A DNA stretch of 64,000 nt from Orientia tsutsugamushi (GTDB lineage Bacteria > Pseudomonadota > Alphaproteobacteria > Rickettsiales > Rickettsiaceae). Of the stretch, positions 56,006 through 64,000 are shown piece by piece. Both the position numbers and the translations under genes were made by a program. Position 1 is the first letter of the stretch; each line of letters opens with the position of its first letter. The notes beneath the pieces were generated by a model. The model had not been told where the DNA came from. It saw only the letters and a program-made list of their open reading frames with translations, and searched no databases. The stretch covers positions 1,612,001-1,676,000 of the forward strand of contig NZ_LS398548.1 of NCBI RefSeq assembly GCF_900327275.1, in the 5' to 3' direction.

Positions 56006-56466
56006 GTATTAGAGTTTTGAGATTTATGATAGGGCTTATTGCTTTAGTCAACGTTAATAATATATATGCGGTAGAATATGAGTTAGAAGCTGACAATTTA
56101 CTAAAGCTTGAGATTTCTGATAGTGGGCCAACAAGAATTAATCTTAAAGATGAAAAAATTAATGATATTCTTATGTACCCTCAAAATGCAGCTGAAGTTG
56201 TAGTTCATGAGTCTGGATTTTTGTTTATTGCTCCACAAGAAGAAGGAAACAAGCTTTATTTAACTGTAATAGGAGAATACAAAACAATTCAAGATTTAAT
56301 GTTAACTTTTACTCCAAAAACTCAAAACCCTGTAATGCTTGTTAATGCTGCTACAAAAATACAGGAAAAGGATAATTCAAAACAAAACAATGCCAATTTG
56401 TTCAGTAATGACGTTAATACAAAAGAATTAACAGCGAAACTTTCTAATTTTACCTGTGATAATTAG
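56002..56466 (+). CDS. traK: TraK, third module, altered C-terminus
   Basis: 154 residues, nearly identical to the 28899 copy through NTKELTAK, then a foreign tail LSNFTCDN. The tail lies at a junction with inverted int-downstream sequence (from about 56448). Signal peptide and beta domain are intact. Confidence 0.75.
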   Translation: MSIRVLRFMIGLIALVNVNNIYAVEYELEADNLLKLEISDSGPTRINLKDEKINDILMYPQNAAEVVVHESGFLFIAPQEEGNKLYLTVIGEYKTIQDLMLTFTPKTQNPVMLVNAATKIQEKDNSKQNNANLFSNDVNTKELTAKLSNFTCDN

Positions 56467-56522
56467 TTTTTATATATGAATTTCTTACTCATGCTAAGTT
56501 TCATGTTATTTCAGTATTTATT

Positions 56523-57509
56523 TCAAATATCAATTCCTGAATGTTCTCTTATTATTTGTGTCACCTTAGATATATATTGTCTTACTGGCTCTAAACTAAC
56601 TTTGGTATAAATACTCGTTGATTTTATGTCACTATGATTCAATGCTGCACTAATTATATACTGACCTGCGCCTTTATCTGCCATACAACTTGCAAATGTC
56701 CTTCTTAGATCGTGTATCCTTAAATTTTTTATGCCTGCCTTTTTACAAATCTTATACCATCTTCTATAAGGATTTTCCAAGTGCCCGCTTTTGCTTCTAT
56801 CAGTTGATAGCACCCATTTACTTTTAGATGTTAATTTCCTTGCTTGCAATATTTCTATTATCTCATCTGTTAATGGTATATTTTGCGCCTTTCCATTCTT
56901 AGTTTTTGGTATATGCCATATTTTTCTTACAAAATCTATATTGTCCCATTCCATCTCTAACACATTCCTTTTTCTAGCTCCAGTATATAACGCTAGTAAT
57001 GCAAAATCTCTTATCAACACACTTGCTTCTCTACATAATACTTGTAAAAATTTAGTCATTTCATCGTAACTTAGACGTCTTTCTCTTGCTTGCATTTTGT
57101 GTTTATCTATTCTTAGTGTAGGATTTCTGTCCATTAATTCCCATTTTATTGCCTTATTAAACATAGTGCGTAAGGTTATTAGAAATAGATTTGCTGTAGC
57201 ATATTTCTCCTCTTTGCTGATATCATTGAATATTGGTTCAATATCATTCCTTTTAACCTCGTTTATCTTTTTTAAAAATAACGGTTTCCCATAATTATGT
57301 ATTCTTGCAGTACTCTCCTTCGAGCTTGTATTATATATTTTGCTATACTCTTCACACTTATCACACAGCTGTTTGAATGTAATATCTTGTCTTGCTTTTA
57401 GACGTTTTTCATTTTCTTCTATCTGTTGTTGACGTTTTACTTCTCTTTGATCTATTCCTTTCGCCATTAATCTCTTTAATTCTCTTGCTATTTTTCTAGC
57501 TTCTTTAAT
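56523..57509 (-). pseudogene. int: RAGE tyrosine integrase, C-terminal part, interrupted by IS
   Basis: The best preserved integrase: an open frame from the IS junction (IKEARKIARELKRLM) to REHSGIDI, with Arg in YTGARKRN, HDLRRTFAS, and LNHSDIKSTSIYTKV. The N-terminal domain lies beyond the IS at 58417-58641 and carries a stop and gaps. The frame now begins inside the IS (MNYLNQFRKRS). Confidence 0.85.
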
Positions 57510-57528
57510 AGACCTCTTTCGAAACTGG

Positions 57529-57903
57529 TTAAGGTAGTTCAAAATTATAAATGCCAGAGATCAAATTAAATCTAAGACCGAATCTTTTACGTCTATTTCG
57601 ATATTTGTCAGCAATAATTTTGAAGCGCTTTAGTATACCAATAACGTTTTCATTCACAACTCTTGCTCCTGCTAACCTATGATTATTCTTTTTATCATTT
57701 TTAGTCAAAGGATTTTTCTTGCTTTTTTTCTTTGGTAATTCAGAATTATTGTGAATTTTTTGTATGCCTTGATATCCTGTATCAGTAATCACTTTTACCT
57801 TAGGATGGATAAGAATTTTGGATTTCTTAAATAATCTAAAGTCATGTTTTTTACCGTTAGAAAAATCTGTACATATTACTTGGCGCGTTTTCTTATCTAC
57901 CAC
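57529..57903 (-). CDS. IS5-family transposase, second frame (catalytic)
   Basis: 124 residues with Asp in VKVITDTGYQG and Glu in VVNENVIGILKRF of the DDE triad. It would be joined to the first frame by -1 slippage at A AAA AAC near 57960. Confidence 0.82.
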   Translation of the reverse strand: MVDKKTRQVICTDFSNGKKHDFRLFKKSKILIHPKVKVITDTGYQGIQKIHNNSELPKKKSKKNPLTKNDKKNNHRLAGARVVNENVIGILKRFKIIADKYRNRRKRFGLRFNLISGIYNFELP

Positions 57904-57914
57904 TATTTGAGTTT

Positions 57915-58271
57915 TTAGTGTATGCCTTTTCTTCTTTCCTGAATAATAGAATTTTTGTTTTTTTTAGGTCTTTCTATAGGACTCTCAGTATCATCAATCA
58001 AGACTACTTCATAATTCATATCACTCTTCATTAAAGCTTTACGGCCTGGAAGAGCAAAGTTTTGGTGTTTAACTAGGCTGTCTTCTACCCATTTTACAGC
58101 TTTATATGCTGAACTTTCACTAATTCCATAGTTCTGACCTATATGGAAATAAGTACGGTATTCTCTAAGGTATTCTAACACCATCAGCAACTGTTCCTCC
58201 AAATTGAGCTTATTTTTACGTCCACCTTTTGATTTCTTAAGACCATCAGCTTTCCTCAAAATATCCACCAT
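57915..58271 (-). CDS. IS5-family transposase, first frame
   Basis: 118 residues: HTH part and first Asp (EVVLIDDTESP). Near its end the codons CCT AAA AAA AAC form a classic X XXY YYZ slippery heptamer. A -1 shift gives PKKKQKFYYSGKKKRHTLKT, the conserved IS5 continuation, and joins the second frame. Confidence 0.82.
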   Translation of the reverse strand: MVDILRKADGLKKSKGGRKNKLNLEEQLLMVLEYLREYRTYFHIGQNYGISESSAYKAVKWVEDSLVKHQNFALPGRKALMKSDMNYEVVLIDDTESPIERPKKNKNSIIQERRKGIH

Positions 58272-58416
58272 CTTTGAAAATGTCCTCTTCCTTACTCCTG
58301 TTAATCAACGAAATTTTTCATCCTTTAACTCTTTAATCTGATCTAATTTCATTATTACTTCAAATTAGATTTTTATAACACCATTCTACATCATTCTCTA
58401 GTTTCGAAAGAAGTCT

Positions 58417-58641
58417 AATAGATAAATCTGGAAATACCACTATCGTTATTTTTAAACTCTGGTTTTTAAATTTTTGTTCTAAAACCCATGTTTTTCTTAC
58501 TCTTCCTCCACAGACTACCAATGAGATTTTCAGTTTAAGTCCTATTATATCTGGATGGTGGATAATTAATAATGTTTCTCACTCAGGAATTTTAATTTTA
58601 GTTAATAACTGCTTTATTAACTTGAATGATATTGAAGACAT
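58417..58641 (-). pseudogene. int: Integrase N-terminal remnant
   Basis: On the minus strand it reads SSISFKLIKQLLTKIKIP, then a TGA, then RKTWVLEQKF and TIVVFPDLSI up to the IS. It is the start of the integrase at 56523, with a nonsense codon. Confidence 0.7.
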
Positions 58642-58689
58642 AATCACCCAACATAACATAATATTAATGTTGATATTATTAATATATAT

Positions 58690-59060
58690 TACATTTTATT
58701 AAATATCTGATATAAATTATGCTTTTTTTGATATCAAATTTTTTATACTAATTTGTTCATAATACATATAACTTGAAAATCACTTATCAGTCCTAGGTTG
58801 TATATATTTTTCGATCATTAGATTAACCTTTAGATTGAAAACTGGCCCCCAATTTCCTAAATTTTTTTTCAACCTTTTTTCGACCTTTTGCTTTAATTTT
58901 TTTGTTATATTGATAAATATTGCAAATATATTTATAGTTAAAGTTGAAGATTGATTATAAATATTAATAAAAGTTAACATAAGTTAATAGTAGGTTCTAT
59001 AAAGTGTAGAAGTTAATAAAAACTAACTTTTCTTCTTCCTTATACTTGATCTGCTTTTGC
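58690..59060 (-). repeat. Integrase-upstream repeat, inverted third copy
   Basis: Inverted version of 46850-47260. Contains the same cagttttcaatctaaaggtta block. Ends near 59060 in actttgacct-like sequence, next to an intron scrap. Confidence 0.6.
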
Positions 59061-59081
59061 ACCTTGACCTATGGATATGTT

Positions 59082-59640
59082 ATATGTAATTTCTATAGAT
59101 ATAAATCTTTACTTTTATTCATAAAGAAACAATTATTATTAAAGTTGTTAAATAAGTAAGATACTTTGCATATGTCATTTTTAACTTCAAACCAATAATG
59201 CCACATTAGATTCAAATCTGGAGAATAAGTTGGAAGATATAATAATTTACACCATACAGATTCTATTAGAAATTTAACCATAACTGTGTTATGAAAACTT
59301 ATATTATCTAATATTACTGTTTGTTCAGAAGTTAACGCTTTGATTAATATAGCTTGCACGCAAGACTCAAAAATACTTTTATTGCAATTGGCATCAAATA
59401 AAAAAGAAATAAAAAAGGAGCAATAACTTTACCATTACAAAGTGCTGCTATCATACTTACTCTTCGTGTGTGCTGATAAGCTTTTTCACCATATCACCTA
59501 CTACATATAGAGCTGGATCTATAGTTAAGGTATGCATTATCTTCTATTCCAAACTCATCAATAAATACTATCTTGTCTTTTAGTATTATCTTAATTCTTT
59601 CTATGCACTCATTCCTTAACATAACATTCCTTTTGAAGGA
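59082..59640 (-). pseudogene. IS630-family transposase remnant joined to an intron scrap
   Basis: Minus-strand frames read KDKIVFIDEFGIEDNAY, RRVSMIAALCNGK and VILDNISFHNTVMVKFL, then LYLPTYSPDLN. These match IS630 DDE_3 transposases. The final catalytic Glu (usually SPDLNPIEHYWF) is Trp (LNLMWHYWF). The last residues FFMNKSKDLYL come from a ~55-bp group II intron fragment (like 3596-3645). Several stops. Confidence 0.75.
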
Positions 59641-59735
59641 TGAAAACTTTTTTTATAGCTGTAGCTAAGGTTTTTAATTGCCATTAGGTCAGTTATTCTA
59701 TGACTATGTTCTTTTTGAGATCTTTATTTTGCTTT

Positions 59736-59970
59736 TATAGTCATTTACAATGAGGTTTGAGCATAAAAAGAAGCGATAAGAATTAATAGAATCTGTTGTG
59801 GTTATAAAGTTATTTTTTTGCTACCTTATTCTCCAGATTTAAATTTGATAGAAAAGTTTTAGGCTAATATGAAGATGTGGATTAGAAATCAAATTACTCA
59901 ATTTGCTGCTAAATCTTATGAATCTATTATATCTTCTTTTTATGCTTAAACCTAATTGTAAATGACTATA
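59736..59970. mobile_element. Internally deleted IS630-type element (MITE-like, 235 bp)
   Basis: Terminal inverted repeats of about 36 bp (tatagtcatttacaatgagg... and its near-complement at the other end) enclose a short transposase 3' piece (LLPYSPDLNLIEKF, 59815-59949). TA is present at both ends, as for IS630 targets. Confidence 0.75.
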
Positions 59971-60205
59971 TCTATTAGAGAAGCTAGAAAAAAAGCAAAA
60001 AAATTAAAGACGTTGATACTGAAATGAATAGATCCAAGTGAAGTAAAACGTCAACAATATATAAAAGAAAATGAGAAGCGTATAAAAGAAAGAAAAGAGA
60101 TTACATTCAAAGAGCTGCATAATAAGCATATTGAAGAGTATAGCAAAATATATACTGCGTATTGAAAAAAGAGCACTAAAAGAGTAGATAATTATGCACA
60201 AGCAT
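59971..60205 (+). pseudogene. int: Integrase fragment
   Basis: SIREARKKAKKLKTLI, then stop, then IDPSEVKRQQYIKENEKRI and EITFKELHNKHIEEYSKI match the core-binding region of the other integrases. It is cut at 60205 by IS982 sequence. Confidence 0.7.
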
Positions 60206-60626
60206 TATATTCAATAATAAAGGTGAAATAATGTCAGTTAAAATTACTAAAGGCAATAAAAGCGATCTATCTATAGCTTCAGTTATTTCTGAAGTCCTAT
60301 CTGGTAAATTGTTTGGTGATAAAGCTTACATATCTAAAAAGTTATTTCATCAACTGTTGTCAAATGGTCTACGTTTATTTACTAATCTTCGTAAAGATAT
60401 GCAAACATATTTATTCAACATAGATGATAAGCGCTTATTAAATAAACGTTCCTTAATTGAATCTGTCTTTAATGTACTAAAAAAACATATGCATTTAGAG
60501 CATACTAGACATTGCTCCACTATTAATTTCCTTGTTCATATAATTTCTTCTTTTGCTAGTTATTCCATCTCCAAACTTAATCCCTACCTTATCTCCTCTT
60601 CTTTTTCTTCTAACTCCTTATCCTAA
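60206..60626 (+). pseudogene. IS982-family transposase, C-terminal part
   Basis: 131 residues (60231-60626), LFGDKAYISKKLFHQLL and LIESVFNVLKK, keep the second Asp and the Glu of the DDE triad. The N-terminal half with the first Asp is missing. The 3' end runs into tatcctaatctggcg. Confidence 0.8.
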
Positions 60627-61326
60627 TCTGGCGTAGAAAGAGATAATATACAAGTGTTATAATGGTCAATGTTCAGGTTATTAAGTATAGTATTATGAAC
60701 TAATTCTTGTAGAAATATGATCAATAAATAAACCGTTATTAATTGAAATTATATTTAAATATATTGCGCAATTATAATTGTATATTATCTCTTGCAGCCC
60801 TTTTTCATTATGCTTTTCATACTTTCCATTATCCTAATCTGGCGTTAAAAGATTCTCTCTTAGATTTAATTTGATCTTTGGCATTTATAATTTTGAACTA
60901 CCTTAACCAGTTTCGAAAGAGATCTAATATATCACTAATTATAATTGTACATTATCTCTTGTAGACCTTTTATTTACTACTTTCCATATTCCACTTATTC
61001 TATCTGGCGTTTATAATTCATTTTTTCATGTTGGGTTATTCCTTTTTTATTTAAATTTTCTTTTTGACTTAATATTCTCTCTTTGTATATCTTTTATTCA
61101 CTACCTTCCATATTTCCACTTATCCTAATCTGGCGTTAAAAGTGATTTTTAATTTTTTGCTAAAGTTCTGATTTTGAACAAGTGTTCAGCTACATATTGA
61201 TTGATTCAAAAAGAATGTTATGATATATTAAATGTTATGATATATTACTTGATTAATGTATATCATACTCTTCATCAAAAGATATATTTAGTGTTACAAA
61301 GTCAAACTATATAAGGAGCTTAGAAC
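60627..61326. repeat. Gap with repeated IS982-end-like sequences and an IS5 end
   Basis: The sequence tatcctaatctggcgt or a close variant occurs at about 60615, 60832, 61001 and 61123. A similar ~60-bp lead (attatctcttg.agac.cttt..., catactttccat...) precedes the last three. 60845-60928 match the IS5-type end (ctaccttaaccagtttcgaaagag). No gene is seen. The last 60 bp lead to the OPR gene, with aaggag at 61312-61317 as its ribosome site. Confidence 0.6.
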
Positions 61327-62274
61327 GTGCATCGTGGTAACAATAGGCAATTTAATATCCAAGCAATGGGCAGTATTCAATTATGTCAGACCCTTAGGGA
61401 TAGAGATGTATTGTCAGGAACTATTATAACAGAGATTGATAATAGAGCTTTGTTTTTACTGCAAACTGAAGATACAAGATACAAGAGATTGCAGTTTGAT
61501 GCCAGAGGCTTAGCAACCATTTTATATCAATTTGCAAAATTAAAGTATGTTATAAAGTATGTTATAGGTTCTGAGTTTATTGATGCTTGGACAAATAAAG
61601 CTATAAATCTAATGGATGAGTTTAACGCTCAAGATTTAGCTAATTCTATATATGCATTAGGACAGTTAAAAATTCATCCACAAGATGAATTCATTAATGC
61701 TTGGATACATTATGCTACTAAAACTATTAAGAACTTTAATCCTCAAGATTTAGCTAATTCTATATATGCATTAGGACAGTTAAAAATTCATCCACAAGAT
61801 GAATTCATTAATGCTTGGATACATTATGCTACTAAAACTATTAAGAACTTTAATCCTCAAAATTTAGCTAATTCTATATATGCATTAGGACAGTTAAAAA
61901 TTCATCCACAAGATGAATTCATTAATGCTTGGATACATTATGCTACTAAAACTATTAAGAACTTTAATCCTCAAAATTTAGCTAATTCTATATATGCATT
62001 AGGACGGTTAGAAATTCATCCACAAGATGAATTCATTAATGCTTGGATACATTATGCTACTAAAACTATTAAGAACTTTAATCCTCAAGATTTAGCTAAT
62101 TCTATATATGCATTAGAACAGTTAGAAATTCATCCACAAGATGAATTCATTAATGCTTGGATACATCATGCTACTAAAACTATTAAGAACTTTAATCCTC
62201 AAGGGTTAGCTAATTCTATATATGCATTAGGACGGTTAGAAATTCATCCACAAGATGAATTCATTAATGCTTGA
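61327..62274 (+). pseudogene. OPR-repeat part of an OPR-RAP protein (stopped by a nonsense codon)
   Basis: Start at GTG 61327, 10 bp after aaggag. After about 75 residues come nearly identical 38-residue repeats (FNPQDLANSIYALGQLKIHP...), about five full units plus a divergent first unit. The pattern fits OPR/FAST-type helical hairpin repeats, which bind RNA in algal and apicomplexan organelles. Similar 38-residue repeats in bacteria have been catalogued as uncharacterised (I recall DUF1601). At 62272-62274 a Trp codon (TGG in the other repeats, DEFINAW) has become TGA. The frame continues unchanged afterwards to the RAP domain. No signal peptide. Confidence 0.7.
61620..62272 (+). repeat. 114-bp tandem repeats
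   Basis: Units of exactly 114 bp (38 codons), about 5.7 copies, differ by only a few bases. The near identity implies recent expansion or conversion and length instability. Confidence 0.9.
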
Positions 62275-63217
62275 ATAAATAAAGCTATAAATCTAATAGA
62301 TGAGTTTAACACTCAAGATTTAGCTAATTCTATTTATGGAATATTAATATTAAATGTTTTATGTGACTCTAAAATTAAAGTGCCGCAGCTATTTATTGAT
62401 GCTGTTAATAAAAATATTGAACTGCTTGATGAAAATAATGAGAATATTAGTCAAATTTTAAAAGCGCATTATTATTTTAGTAAACAAGGTGTAGGAATAT
62501 TAACTTCGCAAAATCATCAACTTCTTGAAAAGAAGTTTAAAACCAAATTAATACCTTATCATACTTCAAATCTACAACTAAACGTACTGAAGGTAGTAAA
62601 AAAAGTATTAGCAGCACATACTGTAAAAAGTGAGCATTACATTAAGCAGATTACTTCCAGTGTTGATATCTTTATTAAAGACCAAAATACAGTAATTCAA
62701 GTAGATGGTCCATGCCATTTTGATAACAATAATGTTCCTAATATTTTGACTAGGCTTAATACTCAGTTATTAAAAAGTTATGGATACATAGTACATAGAA
62801 TTCCATATTGGATTTGGGATAAGTTAAGAATAAATACTGACAAAGAAAAATATATATGTGAATTGATATGCGATGATCAACCTGTTTCAGAATCAGAGAT
62901 GTCAGAGGAGATATTCTATGATGCACAAGAGAATATACCAGATCAATCAACAAGCGAAGTTTTACCTCATTCTGAATCACAGATACCAGATGATGTATTT
63001 TACGATGCGTACGAATATAGTCGTTTACAATGAAGTTTGCGTATAAAATATCCTGTTGGTAAATTTTTTATAGCTGTTGTAGCTTTTTTCTATGCTCAAA
63101 CTTCATTGTAAATGACTATATATTCCATCAGATCCACTAACACAGGAATCTTCATCTCATGACATGCAAGCATTAGGTAACATATATTCTTCTGATTTTG
63201 AGACATGTAGTTTGTAA
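62275..63217 (+). pseudogene. RAP-domain part of the same protein, C-terminus split by a miniature IS630
   Basis: In frame with 61327; the part from ATG 62380 (217 residues to 63033) could be made separately. Residues near 62655-62825 form a RAP domain: SVDIFIKDQNTVIQVDGPCH, then a pair LLKSYGYIVHRIPYWIWDKL typical of this putative RNA-binding, PD-(D/E)XK-like domain. The tail has acidic repeats (EEIFYDAQENIPDQ, DDVFYDAYEY). At 63016 a miniature element interrupts it and supplies the stop. Beyond it the reading frame goes on (IPSDPLTQESSSHDMQALG) to a TAA at 63217. Confidence 0.7.
63016..63120. mobile_element. 105-bp IS630-type miniature element
   Basis: Ends tatagtcgtttacaatgaag and its near-complement cttcattgtaaatgactata form ~28-bp terminal repeats equal to those of the IS630-type element at 59736. 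TA is duplicated. It is inserted in codon 2 of the EY-I junction of the RAP gene, as shown by reading frame on both sides. Confidence 0.8.
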
Positions 63218-63362
63218 TCCTTTTTACAAAAACTTAGCAAGCTTTTGATGTAAAGTTGCGCTAAGAGAAACATGAGTTTCATATAGCAGAAAGCATAACT
63301 TAGTTACACACAACTTTGCTAAATTTAGAATACTTATTATCATAATGATTATCAAATTCAAT
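63121..63362. other. Original end of the RAP gene and spacer
   Basis: 63121-63217 is the cut-off C-terminal coding tail. From 63218 to 63362 there is no gene. A cttagcaagc..., tttgctaaa-rich AT spacer without recognisable signal. Confidence 0.5.
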
Positions 63363-64000
63363 AAACTTCCTTCGAAACTAGACAATGATGTAGAATTGTG
63401 TTATAAGAATCTGATTTGAAGTAATAATCAAATTCAATCAGATTAAAGAGTTAAAGGATGAAAAATTTCGTCGATTAACAAGGAGTAAGGAAGGGAACAT
63501 TTGCAAAGATGGTGGATATTTTCAGGAAAGCTGATGGTCTTAAGAAATCAAAATGTGTGCGTAAAAATAAGCTCAATTTGTAGGAACAGTTGCTGATGGT
63601 CTTAGAATATCTTAGAGAATACCGCACTTATTTCCATATAGGCCAGAACTATGGGATTAGTGAAAGTTCAGCATATAAAGCTGTAAAATGGGTAGAAGAC
63701 ATCCTAGTTAAACACCAAAACTTTGCTCTTCCAGGTCGTAAAGCTCTAATGAAGAGTGATATGAATTATGAAGTAGTCTTGATTGATGCTACTGAGAGTC
63801 CTATAGAAAGACCTAAAAAAAACAAAAATTCTATTATTCAGGAAAGAAGAAAAGGCATACACTAAAAACTCAAATAGTTGCAGACAAGAAAACGCACTAA
63901 GTAATATGTACAGATTTTTCTAACGGTAAAAAAGATGATTTTAGATTATTTAATGAATCCAAAATTCTTATCCATCCTAAGGTTAAAGCGATTACTGATA
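63363..64000 (+). pseudogene. IS5-type element, third copy, cut by window end
   Basis: Starts with a diverged terminal repeat (aaacttccttcgaaact). The first transposase frame has a TAG at 63582-63584 (NL*EQ) and is open from 63590 to 63865. The slippery A8C site is kept at 63815-63823. In the second frame TAA replaces a Gln codon near 63898 (KKTH then stop). The window ends within IHPKVKAITD. Dead copy. Confidence 0.8.

Larger units (their letters stand above)
57510..58416 (-). mobile_element. IS5-family (IS427-like) insertion sequence, second copy
   Basis: 907 bp with the same 17-bp terminal repeats as the 43406 copy and an aat duplication on each side (57507-57509, 58417-58419). It interrupts an integrase. 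This copy has an eight-A slippery site and both frames open, so it may be the active version. Confidence 0.9.

Noticed and set aside
61620-62272. CRISPR-like or satellite array
   Set aside because: 114-bp repeats without spacers, all coding 38-residue units.

Overview
The window is AT-rich, dense in repeats and full of broken genes. The gene content is an F-type conjugation cluster with a Ti-type TraA relaxase/helicase, many SpoT hydrolase, ankyrin, TPR, Rpn and histidine-kinase-like genes, several degraded integrases and five kinds of mobile element. This combination is the known signature of the Rickettsiales amplified genetic element (RAGE) of Orientia tsutsugamushi. The species assignment is an inference from content; no database search was run.

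Layout. Positions 1-5.5 kb and 33.2-38.6 kb are two nearly identical arms of one inverted duplication. Each arm carries a histidine-kinase-like gene, a SpoT-type hydrolase, an Rpn nuclease, a small TraD/TraC-like gene and a group II intron. Between the arms lie a frameshifted traA followed by a tandemly duplicated traA 3' part (5.7-11.4 kb, + strand), a second Rpn gene, and a long minus-strand tra operon (12.5-29.8 kb) in the order traL-E-K-(pilin-like)-B-V-C-[traW missing, ankyrin gene inserted]-U-trbC-N-F-H-G-TPR-D. A Bcp-type peroxiredoxin, an internally deleted integrase and winged-helix replicon-like genes follow (29.8-33.1 kb). The cluster cannot make a complete transfer machine: traA and traC are frameshifted, traU has lost its 5' end and traW is absent.

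From 37 to 45 kb comes a cargo module: two tandem degenerate kinases, a second and third SpoT hydrolase, a Dam methylase, a secreted beta-rich protein, an ankyrin protein, and a winged-helix gene split by an IS5-type element. From 45 to 60 kb the sequence is a graveyard. It holds two further int-traL-traE-traK modules in tandem, a third integrase pointing the opposite way, an IS110 element inside an Rpn fragment, IS982, IS630, IS5 and intron fragments, a TPR pseudogene, and one well-preserved housekeeping-type gene (SCO1/SenC). At 61.3-63.2 kb lies the most unusual gene: a tandem array of 38-residue OPR-like repeats followed by a RAP domain. This architecture is best known from RNA-binding proteins of eukaryotic organelles. 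It is broken by one nonsense codon and by a 105-bp IS630-type miniature element.

The main observations for follow-up are the OPR-RAP protein, covarying short palindromes inside the winged-helix genes, the triplicated TraA Toprim region in which only one copy keeps its motifs, the kinase-like proteins lacking catalytic residues, the inverted 5.4-kb arms that could flip the tra region, and a candidate guide RNA upstream of the IS110 transposase.
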